Part shown: positions 51,327 to 58,263 of the stretch, one piece after another
Numbering within the stretch: the first letter of the stretch is position 1
Layout: each line of letters opens with the position of its first letter
Assembly (NCBI RefSeq): GCF_002631205.1
Contig: NZ_PDLO01000001.1
Span: forward strand, 1,290,474-1,354,473
DNA length: 64,000 nt
Source: Neolewinella marina
GTDB lineage: Bacteria; Bacteroidota; Bacteroidia; Chitinophagales; Saprospiraceae
Reading direction: 5' to 3'
The notes under the pieces: generated by a model
Database searches by the model: none
What the model was told of the DNA's origin: nothing
The model's input: the letters and a program-made list of their open reading frames with translations, nothing else
Position numbers and translations under genes: made by a program

Positions 51327-51698
51327 CTACTCATTTTTCTCCAAGTGATAGGATTTCACCAGATCATTTCGATCAAACTTTATTGTGAAGTACTTGATAT
51401 ACTCTGGGTCTATATTCCAACCGTGCTTTTCCCTTATCAAATATTGCATTGTACTATCATTTGAAGCCTGCAATTCAGGGGTGCCTAGCATTTGGTAAAC
51501 CTCTCCTTTTGTCAAACCTAAAAGAGTGTCGCTGTTTACCAAGTCTTGTACCATCTTCTCTCTTGAATCGCTTAATTGCCAATCAACGCCTTTAGACTTC
51601 CATTTTTCTTCATTAAATGGTTCGTTACAACCAAGAAGACCAATCGTAACTGCTAGAAGAATAAGAAGTGCAGGACTCAGTCTGGTTGATCTTACCAT
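51327..51698 (-). CDS. Small SmpA/BamE-like lipoprotein
   Basis: The 123-residue protein has a lipobox (TIGLLGC, Cys24). The mature part contains LLGLTKGEVYQMLGTPELQASNDSTMQYLIREKHG, the fold-defining G-x-T-x-x-x-V-x-x-x-L-G-x-P pattern of the SmpA/OmlA (BamE-like) family, and ends with YFTIKFDRNDLVKSYHL. It is a typical cassette protein: short, exported, low GC. Function is unknown. Confidence 0.84.
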   Translation of the reverse strand: MVRSTRLSPALLILLAVTIGLLGCNEPFNEEKWKSKGVDWQLSDSREKMVQDLVNSDTLLGLTKGEVYQMLGTPELQASNDSTMQYLIREKHGWNIDPEYIKYFTIKFDRNDLVKSYHLEKNE

Positions 51699-51740
51699 AA
51701 ATTATAGGCTGGTTTCAGGTTGGACGGTGGTGGCATTTCC

Positions 51741-51936
51741 CCCAACGTCAGCTGCCCACGCAGCTCCGGGATTTGGAATGATGTTGAGGCGTAGCCTCAA
51801 AAATATTTCAAATGCTGGAGTTGCCGAAGGCAAGGTGTTGGATGAAGGGCGTTTTTTAAATGTCCTTCGTCCGGCACCCTGTTGGCAGCTCACGTTGGAG
51901 TGGAAGGCGGAACGAAGTGTAGCCTTTCACTCCAAC
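51741..51936. repeat. Structured ORF-less cassette element, copy A3
   Basis: Bounded by CCCAAC at the left and CTCCAAC at the right. Outer arms CAGCTGCCCACGCAG and GTTGGCAGCTCACGTTGG, inner hairpins as in copy A4, and the complete 3' hairpin. Confidence 0.87.
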
Positions 51937-52064
51937 GAGTGCCTACCCGACGGCCGCCTACACCATCCAACACTACGGCTTACGACGAACACTCCGCTTG
52001 ATTCTTAACCGACCAGAGAACCGCAAAGCTTAACCGGTGGCTATACGGGTAGGCGGTGTTCGGT
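51930..52064. repeat. attC-like site 4
   Basis: Cores CTCCAAC and GTTCGGT. Arms GTGCCTACCCG and CGGGTAGGCGG are inverted and differ from those of the other sites. About 135 bp. Confidence 0.75.
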
Positions 52065-52086
52065 CCAGTACTATTATTCCCTTGCT

Positions 52087-52329
52087 TTACGCGGCCTCGT
52101 TATTAATTATCTTCATTCTATGAGGTTGCAAAAATTGATTCAGTCGATCGGTGTATTCCTTGCGCTTCGCGACGTATTGCTCACGCTGAAAACCAGTCGA
52201 ACCGTACTGATCATGTTTTGCCAACACATCATCTAGTTTGATGATTTCCTCTATGAGCTCACTGATCTGAACAGCACGGTCTTCAACGCCCTCAAAATAG
52301 CTTTCGTAATTATTCATAGCTGTATCCAT
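52087..52329 (-). CDS. Small helical partner of the nucleotidyltransferase-like gene
   Basis: The ATG at 52329 (or 52317) gives about 80 residues: MDTAMNNYESYFEGVEDRA, a helical heptad-like stretch (QISELIEEIIKLDDVLAKHDQYGST) and GFQREQYVAKRKEYTDRLNQFL. It overlaps the end of the upstream gene by 20 bp in another frame, so translation is coupled. The pair fills one cassette, as expected for a toxin-antitoxin or regulator pair. An upstream extension to 52449 is open but lies inside the other gene. Confidence 0.75.
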   Translation of the reverse strand: MDTAMNNYESYFEGVEDRAVQISELIEEIIKLDDVLAKHDQYGSTGFQREQYVAKRKEYTDRLNQFLQPHRMKIINNEAA

Positions 52330-52804
52330 TAAAGGTGATTTCAACGAAGCCTCTAGCGTGTTTGCGCCCTCTGCGATCTCTGCGAGTCGTAGAGAACTGG
52401 TGTATCCAATATACGAAGTCCGACCGGTAAAGGGGATAGTCGGGTGCATCGTAGGCTCGGACCCCTACTACGTAGGCGTCCACTCCCCTTGACTTCCAGT
52501 TGCCTTTTTCGGTCTCTGAAGCCAAAATCTCATCATGCTTGATCAGATCCTCTTGTGCGCATAGCGTCACTAGATCAATATCCTGTGGACTGCGCTTGGC
52601 GGTCGTGAAGCTTCCACCTATCCACTGCACAAAGCTACCCGTGATCTTCTGGGTGAACCACCCGGAATAATCTTGATAGGCCTGAAAGAGAGATCCACGT
52701 GTGCTACTTTCCGGAAAGTCCCTGACAAAGATTTGAGCGAACTGACTCTGCTCAAAGCTTATCTTCTCAGGTGGTATCAGCAGTCCCCTTTGATCAAAGT
52801 TCAT
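52310..52804 (-). CDS. Nucleotidyltransferase-like protein (DUF6932 type)
   Basis: With the ATG at 52804 the protein has 164 residues. WIGGSFTTAKRSPQDIDLVTL is a nucleotidyltransferase-fold signature (G-G-S at 63-65 followed by D-x-D at 75-77), as in DUF6932 and MNT-type proteins. Its N-terminus MNFDQRGLLIPPEKISF fits that family. Open sequence further upstream to 53035 is probably not translated. Together with the overlapping small gene it may form a toxin-antitoxin-like or defence module. Confidence 0.8.
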   Translation of the reverse strand: MNFDQRGLLIPPEKISFEQSQFAQIFVRDFPESSTRGSLFQAYQDYSGWFTQKITGSFVQWIGGSFTTAKRSPQDIDLVTLCAQEDLIKHDEILASETEKGNWKSRGVDAYVVGVRAYDAPDYPLYRSDFVYWIHQFSTTRRDRRGRKHARGFVEITFNGYSYE

Positions 52805-53189
52805 GTGCGGAAGATAGGACGTTTGCCTGGACAAAGAGTACACGTCACGGTTTGAGGTAAGGCGGTCTTCGGATATGAAGGAGGATCTCAGCGATGGCAT
52901 CTGAAATCTTGAAACACTTACAGCAGGGACTAACAATAGGTTACCCGGCAAGGTCTTTTTGACGATAGAGAGCATGGTCCGAAACCCGTAGCTCTGCAGA
53001 GGCTTTTGGTCCATAGCGAACATCGACAACAACACCGGTTACTGCTAGCACCTTGAAGCATCGATCTCATCTTCTAAAATTTTGATCTGACAAATCAGGA
53101 CAAAGATTGTACGTTTTGGCCTTCAAGAATGAGCGTACATCATGCCGCGACGATGGTATGTCTTGCTGTAGTGCGGGTATTGTATTGGA
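52805..53189. other. Cassette leader region, no gene recognised
   Basis: 385 bp between the nucleotidyltransferase-like start and structured element A4. The minus strand is open through much of it in the frame of the downstream gene, but residues such as LPGNLLLVPAVSVSRFQMPSL match nothing. Promoter sequences are likely. Confidence 0.4.
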
Positions 53190-53387
53190 CCCAACGTGAG
53201 CTGCCCACGCAGCTCCGGGATTTGGAATGATGTTGAGGCGTAGCCTCAAAAAATATTTCAAATTGTGGAGTTGCCGAAGGCAAGGTGTTGGATGAAGGGC
53301 ATTTTTTTAAATGTCCTTCGTCCGGCACCCTGTGGGCAGTTCACGTTGGAGTGGAAGGCGGAACGAAGTGTAGCCTTTCACTCCAAC
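53190..53387. repeat. Structured ORF-less cassette element, copy A4
   Basis: The reference copy: left core CCCAAC, outer arms AACGTGAGCTGCCCACGCAG and GTGGGCAGTTCACGTT, hairpin TTGAGGC-GTA-GCCTCAA inside a longer stem, hairpin GAAGGGCATTT / AAATGTCCTTC, 3' hairpin GTTGGAGTGGAAGGC / GCCTTTCACTCCAAC, right core CTCCAAC. Confidence 0.88.
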
Positions 53388-53517
53388 GGGGGCGCCACCG
53401 CAGGCCGGCTTCACCACCACTAGTATTTGGATCTGCATAAGCAGTAAATAAGCTTCTAATGGCTTCATCGACACCCAAAAGCCTCATCGCCGGCTTGACG
53501 ATGGCGCAGTGTTGGGC
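53381..53517. repeat. attC-like site 3
   Basis: Cores CTCCAAC and GTTGGGC. Arms GGCGCCACCGCAGGCCGGC and GCCGGCTTGACGATGGCGC. About 137 bp, nearly identical in arms to sites 1 and 5. Confidence 0.9.
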
Positions 53518-53521
53518 GATC

Positions 53522-55369
53522 CTATTCACTGGCATCTATAAGTTGTAACATTTCTTTTCTAAGCTCATCGCTCTTGCTTTGATACATTCCAAGGTTAAAG
53601 ACTTCAAATAGATTCAAGGAAGTAATGCCGAACTTCAATCCACCCACATCTACAATCCAGTTGAAATTTAATGGATGCTCGCTATCATTAGTACAATACA
53701 AGGATATTGTTTCACCGGTCGTGTACTCTAAGGTTATCTTTCTGACATTATGATTAGTACTATAGCTGTTTAAAGCCGTGGTTTCTAACAGACTTAGGTA
53801 GTTCGTGATTTTTTCCAATTCTAGTGTAGAATAATCATACTGCTTACTGGTGGGTAGGACGAGGTGGTTATCGCTTGTAATTACCCAGTCGAGTTCTTCA
53901 CCCATTGCCCGGAACGTTTCTAAAGTCATCAAGGAACTCCTCTTCTCATTTACACCGTAAACGTCTTTGTTGACATTACTTTCACTTCGTATGAGCTTTA
54001 ATTCATTATTATCAAGTTTGTAAACCCGCCTATTTTCATCACCGTGAAAGCATCCGTATGCGTATTCATGAAATCGAATCTTATCAAGTCCTGACACGTC
54101 TGGAATTTGAACAAATTCCGCCAAGTCAAGCTCCCTATCATCAATATCAGAATGTGCAGTAATAATTTTGTGACTTGTAAATTGTTTCCCAATTACTACC
54201 GCACTATCTGTGCTAAGTGTGTATACGTCGTTTAGTAATTCTCCACTGTTTGTGTGCATCCGGCGAAATTTGTGCTTCGAACTTGGCCTATGGTACACCG
54301 AAAAGTTCCCATTCACCCAAAGTCGATTAGACAAGTCAATATACTGTTGAAAGAATATATCCTCTATCGAGACATCCGTTGTCAAGTGAACATTGTTAAC
54401 AACTCTATTTGGAGAAACCATTTTTGTCTGACTTGGAGATACTAAATATAACTTTCCATTCCTGTATTTACCAGCAACGGCGCGATAGAATACATCTACG
54501 TTATTGTTTACGATCTCTACAGAATCTATACTATTTACAAAAGAAACTTTCCCATTTAAGTAAAGAACAGCTAATTTGTTTTCATCGCGAAAAATATTAG
54601 CTATGCCGTTTAGTGGGACCCAATTGATTTGTTGATATTCGGTATAATAGAACTTTTCATTTTGTGCTACAATTATGTGTTTATCTGTAGCTACCACCTT
54701 TTGAATACTAGGACGCTGACCATCCTCAGCTTCATATAATCCATTATCTTTTGGAGTAGGCACTATTTGCCAGTTGTCTCCATCATCTAAACTTAAGTAG
54801 AGTCTATTCCAGCCTGTACCAGCTAAAAGCACTCCAGCTTGTGTATAATCCAGGGAAATAATTCGTTGATTGGTCTTGTTTTCTGGACGGTCCCGAATTG
54901 TCCAATTCTTGCCATAATCATCTGAATGGTACAGAACCTGATCTGAAGAGGCTAACCACGCACGCCCGTCCTTGTTAATTGCTGCCGCATCAATCCATTT
55001 TCCAAACTCAATAGGTAACTTTTCCCAACTAGCACCACCGTCTGTGGTTCGGTACAGATAATCGTTGTATTCTTTATCATGCAGATATCCCGAAATTAAA
55101 CCGACATCTTTATTAAAGAACTGAGCCCTATCGAAGTGCTCTCCGTCATATTCATCAGCTTGTAAGATTCCATATTCCCAGTCTTTACCTCCGTTATGGC
55201 TTACATAGGTATTTCCTACAGCTGTTGCGATATAAAGCAAGGAATCATCAATAACCGAGAAATCATCGAAATTTCCTACGATAGACATTTCAGATTTATA
55301 ATCAATCTGGCCAGCTAGGATGCAAGGGCATAGTATCCAAAAAAGAATCTTGGCGTATCTCATTATCAA
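53522..55369 (-). CDS. Secreted BNR-type beta-propeller protein
   Basis: The 615-residue protein has a signal peptide (WILCPCILAGQ). Asp-box repeats are clear: SHNGGKDWEYG, TTDGGASWEKL, SDDYGKNWTIR and SLDDGDNWQIV, the S/T-x-D-x-G-x-x-W signature of sialidase-like propellers and Ycf48-type proteins. The C-terminal 300 residues are beta-rich without repeats. It is by far the longest cassette gene. Its low GC content contrasts with the chromosome. Function unknown; surface binding is plausible. Confidence 0.85.
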   Translation of the reverse strand: MIMRYAKILFWILCPCILAGQIDYKSEMSIVGNFDDFSVIDDSLLYIATAVGNTYVSHNGGKDWEYGILQADEYDGEHFDRAQFFNKDVGLISGYLHDKEYNDYLYRTTDGGASWEKLPIEFGKWIDAAAINKDGRAWLASSDQVLYHSDDYGKNWTIRDRPENKTNQRIISLDYTQAGVLLAGTGWNRLYLSLDDGDNWQIVPTPKDNGLYEAEDGQRPSIQKVVATDKHIIVAQNEKFYYTEYQQINWVPLNGIANIFRDENKLAVLYLNGKVSFVNSIDSVEIVNNNVDVFYRAVAGKYRNGKLYLVSPSQTKMVSPNRVVNNVHLTTDVSIEDIFFQQYIDLSNRLWVNGNFSVYHRPSSKHKFRRMHTNSGELLNDVYTLSTDSAVVIGKQFTSHKIITAHSDIDDRELDLAEFVQIPDVSGLDKIRFHEYAYGCFHGDENRRVYKLDNNELKLIRSESNVNKDVYGVNEKRSSLMTLETFRAMGEELDWVITSDNHLVLPTSKQYDYSTLELEKITNYLSLLETTALNSYSTNHNVRKITLEYTTGETISLYCTNDSEHPLNFNWIVDVGGLKFGITSLNLFEVFNLGMYQSKSDELRKEMLQLIDASE

Positions 55370-55462
55370 CTTTACACTTTACTGAAACTTACAATAGAAC
55401 CCCGCTTTCGATGCAGATATTTTTGACAATGACATGCTTTAGCGGAACCATCCCATCTTTCG

Positions 55463-55482
55463 GTCCGCCTTTAATGGCGGGC
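55463..55482. repeat. TTTAAT-loop hairpin next to attC-like site 2
   Basis: GTCCGCC-TTTAAT-GGCGGGC, one mismatch, 4 bp outside the GCCCAAC core. Related hairpins flank sites 1 and the putative attI. Confidence 0.75.
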
Positions 55483-55486
55483 TGTC

Positions 55487-55695
55487 GCCCAACGGGGGCG
55501 CCCACGCAGCCGGGGCATTATTGATTCGAAGGTACTAACTTTGACCCCACCCACGAGGGGGCGGCGCGGCGGCATGGACCGAAACCGACCACCGGGAGCT
55601 TTCGGGCCATTGACGACGGGGCGACACCAGACACTAATAGACATCACCAGTTCCAAATCACCCAGCCCCGGTTGACGCTGGGCGCAGTGTTGGGC
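55487..55695. repeat. attC-like site 2
   Basis: Cores GCCCAAC and GTTGGGC, both perfect. Arms GGGCGCCCACGCAGCCGGGGC and GCCCCGGTTGACGCTGGGCGC. Interior shared with sites 8 and 9. 209 bp. Confidence 0.9.
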
Positions 55696-55698
55696 GAT

Positions 55699-56739
55699 CT
55701 ATCTTGTAAATGTAATTGTCTTAGACTTTCCGGTAGATATGTTGTGAATAATTATCTGATTCTCATAACCTTCCCCATTCTTCAATCGATCATAGTTCCA
55801 CGAAGATTGGCGGATATAAACATAACCGTTTGCAGTAATAAGTCCGTCGATGGATAGTCCATTATCTTCTTTTGGGAATTCATATGAATCTACCGTCTGG
55901 ATATCTGCGTTGGATATTATGCTCAGATCTATCTTATCCGGCCATCTGGATCTTAATAAAACATAAAGATTATCTTGGATAATTTGACCATCAACTATTT
56001 CAACGCCAGTCGTATCGAAGATGAGTTCATTCAATCCACCCGTATTGATGGCTTGCATTGTGCTATCAACGAAAGTCCAGGAATCTAAATTAAACTCGAA
56101 GTTATGGCAAATTTCCGTATTTGGAAGGTCACCTACCGAGCGTATTTTATATATTGAACTGGATCCCATACCATGCATCATGTAATTTAATATAATATTA
56201 TACTCTGGGCCGGATAATATCTTTAATAAACACGTGCTTTCAATTGAGTTGACTTGAGTTGTATCAAACTTATTGATAAAGCTTACCGTACCACCCCATT
56301 CTCCATTGCAACAATCTATAACTTCGTAATTTTCGAAGGTTTCTCCAATTTTTCCGATAGATTTGATAGAATCCATGTCAAATGGCTCGGGAACAATTGA
56401 CAACTTCGGATCAGTTCGTTGTTCAATTACTTTAAATAGTTGTGTACGCGATTTCACATAAACGTCCTTAGATACAATGAAACCTGCATTCGGCAAGCTA
56501 TCTACTAAGGTTGCAGAATCATCTCCATCATCCACATAATATAAATAGCTTCTGTCTACGATGAAGAATATTCTACTATTTCCTGGTGCTATATCTGTTA
56601 TTTGTGTAAATTCTTTATTCAAATCTATGCTAGTATTTTCATTGCCTTCACCATTATAGCATCCACTCAAAGGAGTTACAAAACAAGCCATACATGCTAA
56701 CAAAATCCATACACTCACCCACCTAATTGAAATAATCAT
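55699..56739 (-). CDS. Hypothetical cassette lipoprotein
   Basis: The 346-residue protein has a lipobox region (CFVTPLSGC, Cys27) and a beta-rich body (RIFFIVDRSYLYYVDDGDDSATLVDSLP, LFKVIEQRTDPKLSIVPEPF, DLSIISNADIQTVDSYEFPKEDNGL). Repeated short strands suggest a propeller, but no Asp-box is present. Low GC, flanked by attC-like sites 1 and 2. Confidence 0.83.
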   Translation of the reverse strand: MIISIRWVSVWILLACMACFVTPLSGCYNGEGNENTSIDLNKEFTQITDIAPGNSRIFFIVDRSYLYYVDDGDDSATLVDSLPNAGFIVSKDVYVKSRTQLFKVIEQRTDPKLSIVPEPFDMDSIKSIGKIGETFENYEVIDCCNGEWGGTVSFINKFDTTQVNSIESTCLLKILSGPEYNIILNYMMHGMGSSSIYKIRSVGDLPNTEICHNFEFNLDSWTFVDSTMQAINTGGLNELIFDTTGVEIVDGQIIQDNLYVLLRSRWPDKIDLSIISNADIQTVDSYEFPKEDNGLSIDGLITANGYVYIRQSSWNYDRLKNGEGYENQIIIHNISTGKSKTITFTR

Positions 56740-56826
56740 ATACTTTTAAAGTTACTCTTAATGGCTATTAAAATAATAATTATCGATAAATGATTCGATT
56801 GACTTTGTTGAGTACATAGTCTTTCG

Positions 56827-56846
56827 GCCTGCCTTTAATGGCAGGC
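56827..56846. repeat. TTTAAT-loop hairpin next to attC-like site 1
   Basis: GCCTGCC-TTTAAT-GGCAGGC, a perfect stem, 4 bp outside the GCCCAAC core, i.e. at the very start of the downstream cassette in the reading direction. Confidence 0.8.
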
Positions 56847-56850
56847 TGTC

Positions 56851-56986
56851 GCCCAACGGGGGCGCCACCGCAGGCCGGCTCCACCAATTAGCATCTTGGA
56901 CTTCGACCAGTTTAAAATCAGTTTTGTAAAGCTTACTGGACACTCGAAAGGCTCACCGCCGGCTTGACGATGGCGCAATGTTGGGC
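56851..56986. repeat. attC-like site 1
   Basis: 136 bp with perfect cores GCCCAAC and GTTGGGC. Arms GCGCCACCGCAGGCCGGC and GCCGGCTTGACGATGGCGC pair with one bulge, as in classical L boxes; the interior is unrelated to other sites, as expected for the variable terminal structure. Confidence 0.92.
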
Positions 56987-57072
56987 GATTCTTCAAAACC
57001 ACTTGCTTTTATAGTTGATTAAGGTTTTGAAATCTCTTGAGTATGCTATAAGACTACATATTGAATTTTAGC

Positions 57073-57828
57073 TTACCAGTATTTGTAAGTACGTTTAGTT
57101 AGTTCTTCCATCACTCTTCCGTCATGATATTTAGAAGTGGTGACTATTTCAACAACGTGATCAATGTTGTCTTGAACCTCGCGATAGACCCAAGTACCAT
57201 ATTTCTTCCCTTCTATATACTTACCTGTCTCTATAAGTATTCCGGTGCGTGAATAGAGACTATAAGACCCATTTAGCGTTCCGTCTTGTATTGTATACTC
57301 TAGTAAGGGAGCTTTGTATGATGTATCTATGGTTCCCCCGTCATAGTACTTTGTTGGCTGCTTGAACTCGTAATATCCATCTACGCCAGTTGAAACCGAA
57401 GTCAAATATTTATTCCACTGCTGAAACTTTTTAGGATCGCTGTGTTCTGATACGGTTTTAGTGCAATCTTCTCTATAAGTAAAATAACGATCATCGTCGC
57501 GGTAAGCGCTTACTATTGATTTACTCCCTATCTGATCTTCGAAGCCGCACGATGCACTACTAGCTGGTGTGAATATCAATAATGATCCGTTGTGTTCCAT
57601 TGAGTAGTTGGTAATTGAGTCGTATTTGTACGCTACAAGATAGTCACCATTAATTATTGTATCCTTCGCCCCAACTAGTATGCCCTTGAACAGGATTTTA
57701 TTTGACGAGCTATTATATTCATTGATAGCTGGTAGATCAAATACTGAAGTACTACAGTCACAGCCGTATAACAATCCTTGGCAATTCAAGATGAAAATCG
57801 TAATACACAATGCAATCTTAGCCTTCAT
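57073..57828 (-). CDS. Secreted protein with TIMP/NTR-like N-terminus and MORN-like C-terminus
   Basis: This 251-residue protein is the first cassette gene after the putative attI. Signal peptide ends near LLYGCDCS; the CxC immediately after cleavage is typical of NTR/TIMP-like domains, and SASCGFEDQIGSKSIVSAYRDD fits that. The C-terminus (YDGGTIDTSYKAPLLEYTIQDGTLNGSYSLYSRTGILIETGKYIEGKKYGTW) is a MORN/YwqK-type repeat. Role unknown; exported. First-cassette position suggests it would be expressed best if a cassette promoter exists in the recombinase end. Confidence 0.84.
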   Translation of the reverse strand: MKAKIALCITIFILNCQGLLYGCDCSTSVFDLPAINEYNSSSNKILFKGILVGAKDTIINGDYLVAYKYDSITNYSMEHNGSLLIFTPASSASCGFEDQIGSKSIVSAYRDDDRYFTYREDCTKTVSEHSDPKKFQQWNKYLTSVSTGVDGYYEFKQPTKYYDGGTIDTSYKAPLLEYTIQDGTLNGSYSLYSRTGILIETGKYIEGKKYGTWVYREVQDNIDHVVEIVTTSKYHDGRVMEELTKRTYKYW

Positions 57829-58007
57829 GATTTAGTGTAGTTACTTATGTATTATTTGACTTATTGATGTGCATTTCCAATGATACAGTTTGAGTTTCGA
57901 ACGGTAGACTCAAGTATAACACAAGGCATCTCGATATTTAACTTTTTTCCCGCTGATGTTAAACGGATCAGATGAATCGGATTGTCTCTAATCTGCGCGT
58001 TTTGTCG

Positions 58008-58025
58008 TGGCCCTTTAATGGGCCA
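58008..58025. repeat. TTTAAT-loop hairpin at the putative attI junction
   Basis: TGGCCC-TTTAAT-GGGCCA, a perfect stem, 4 bp outside the GCCCAAC core at 58030-58036. Confidence 0.8.
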
Positions 58026-58029
58026 TGTC

Positions 58030-58263
58030 GCCCAACATTAATACACCCGCATTGCATGTACGCCCGCAATGGCGGTGAAATTATTGACGGGTGTGCGCCA
58101 CCCGCCCGCCAATAATACGTAATGTCCCGGGGTGGCGGGGGGCGGAATTGACGGGTGTGCGCGGGTTGACGGGTGTGCGCGCCCGGAAACCCCGCCGCGC
58201 CACCCCCCGCAGTGCCTCCAGTACAACGTTCTGGCCGTCTCTAGCCTATACCCCACCCCGCCT
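58030..58263. other. Putative attI / recombinase-proximal region
   Basis: It begins at the last core (GCCCAAC, 58030-58036) and ends at the recombinase stop. There is no opposing GTTRRRY arm, as expected for attI. Three direct repeats of TTGACGGGTGTGCGC occur at 58084, 58148 and 58166, and an inverted ATTATTG...CAATAAT pair brackets the first. These could be accessory recombinase-binding sites comparable to the DR1/DR2 sites of attI1. That reading is an inference. Confidence 0.6.

Larger units (their letters stand above)
46619..58036 (-). mobile_element. Integron-like gene-cassette array, about nine cassettes
   Basis: Between the Crp-like gene and the tyrosine recombinase, gene units with lower GC alternate with attC-like sites. 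The sites have RYYYAAC/GTTRRRY-type cores (GCCCAAC and GTTGGGC in the best copies), inverted arms such as GCGCCACCGCAGGCCGGC and GCCGGCTTGACGATGGCGC, and lengths of 64 to 209 bp. All cassette genes read leftwards. In order from the putative attI: secreted NTR/MORN-like, lipoprotein, propeller, NTase-like pair, SmpA-like lipoprotein, GNAT+Xre, unknown, DUF4160 pseudogene + DUF2442-Xre, Fic. An integron-type array is well supported; the identity of the active recombinase is an inference. Confidence 0.87.

Noticed and set aside
48968..53387. Group IIC intron at attC sites for the 200-bp elements
   Set aside because: Group IIC introns do target attC, but these elements are only about 200 bp, have no reverse transcriptase and show no domain V-like end that I can identify.
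46619..58036. CRISPR array
   Set aside because: The repeats are long, internally inverted and separated by whole genes, not by uniform short spacers.
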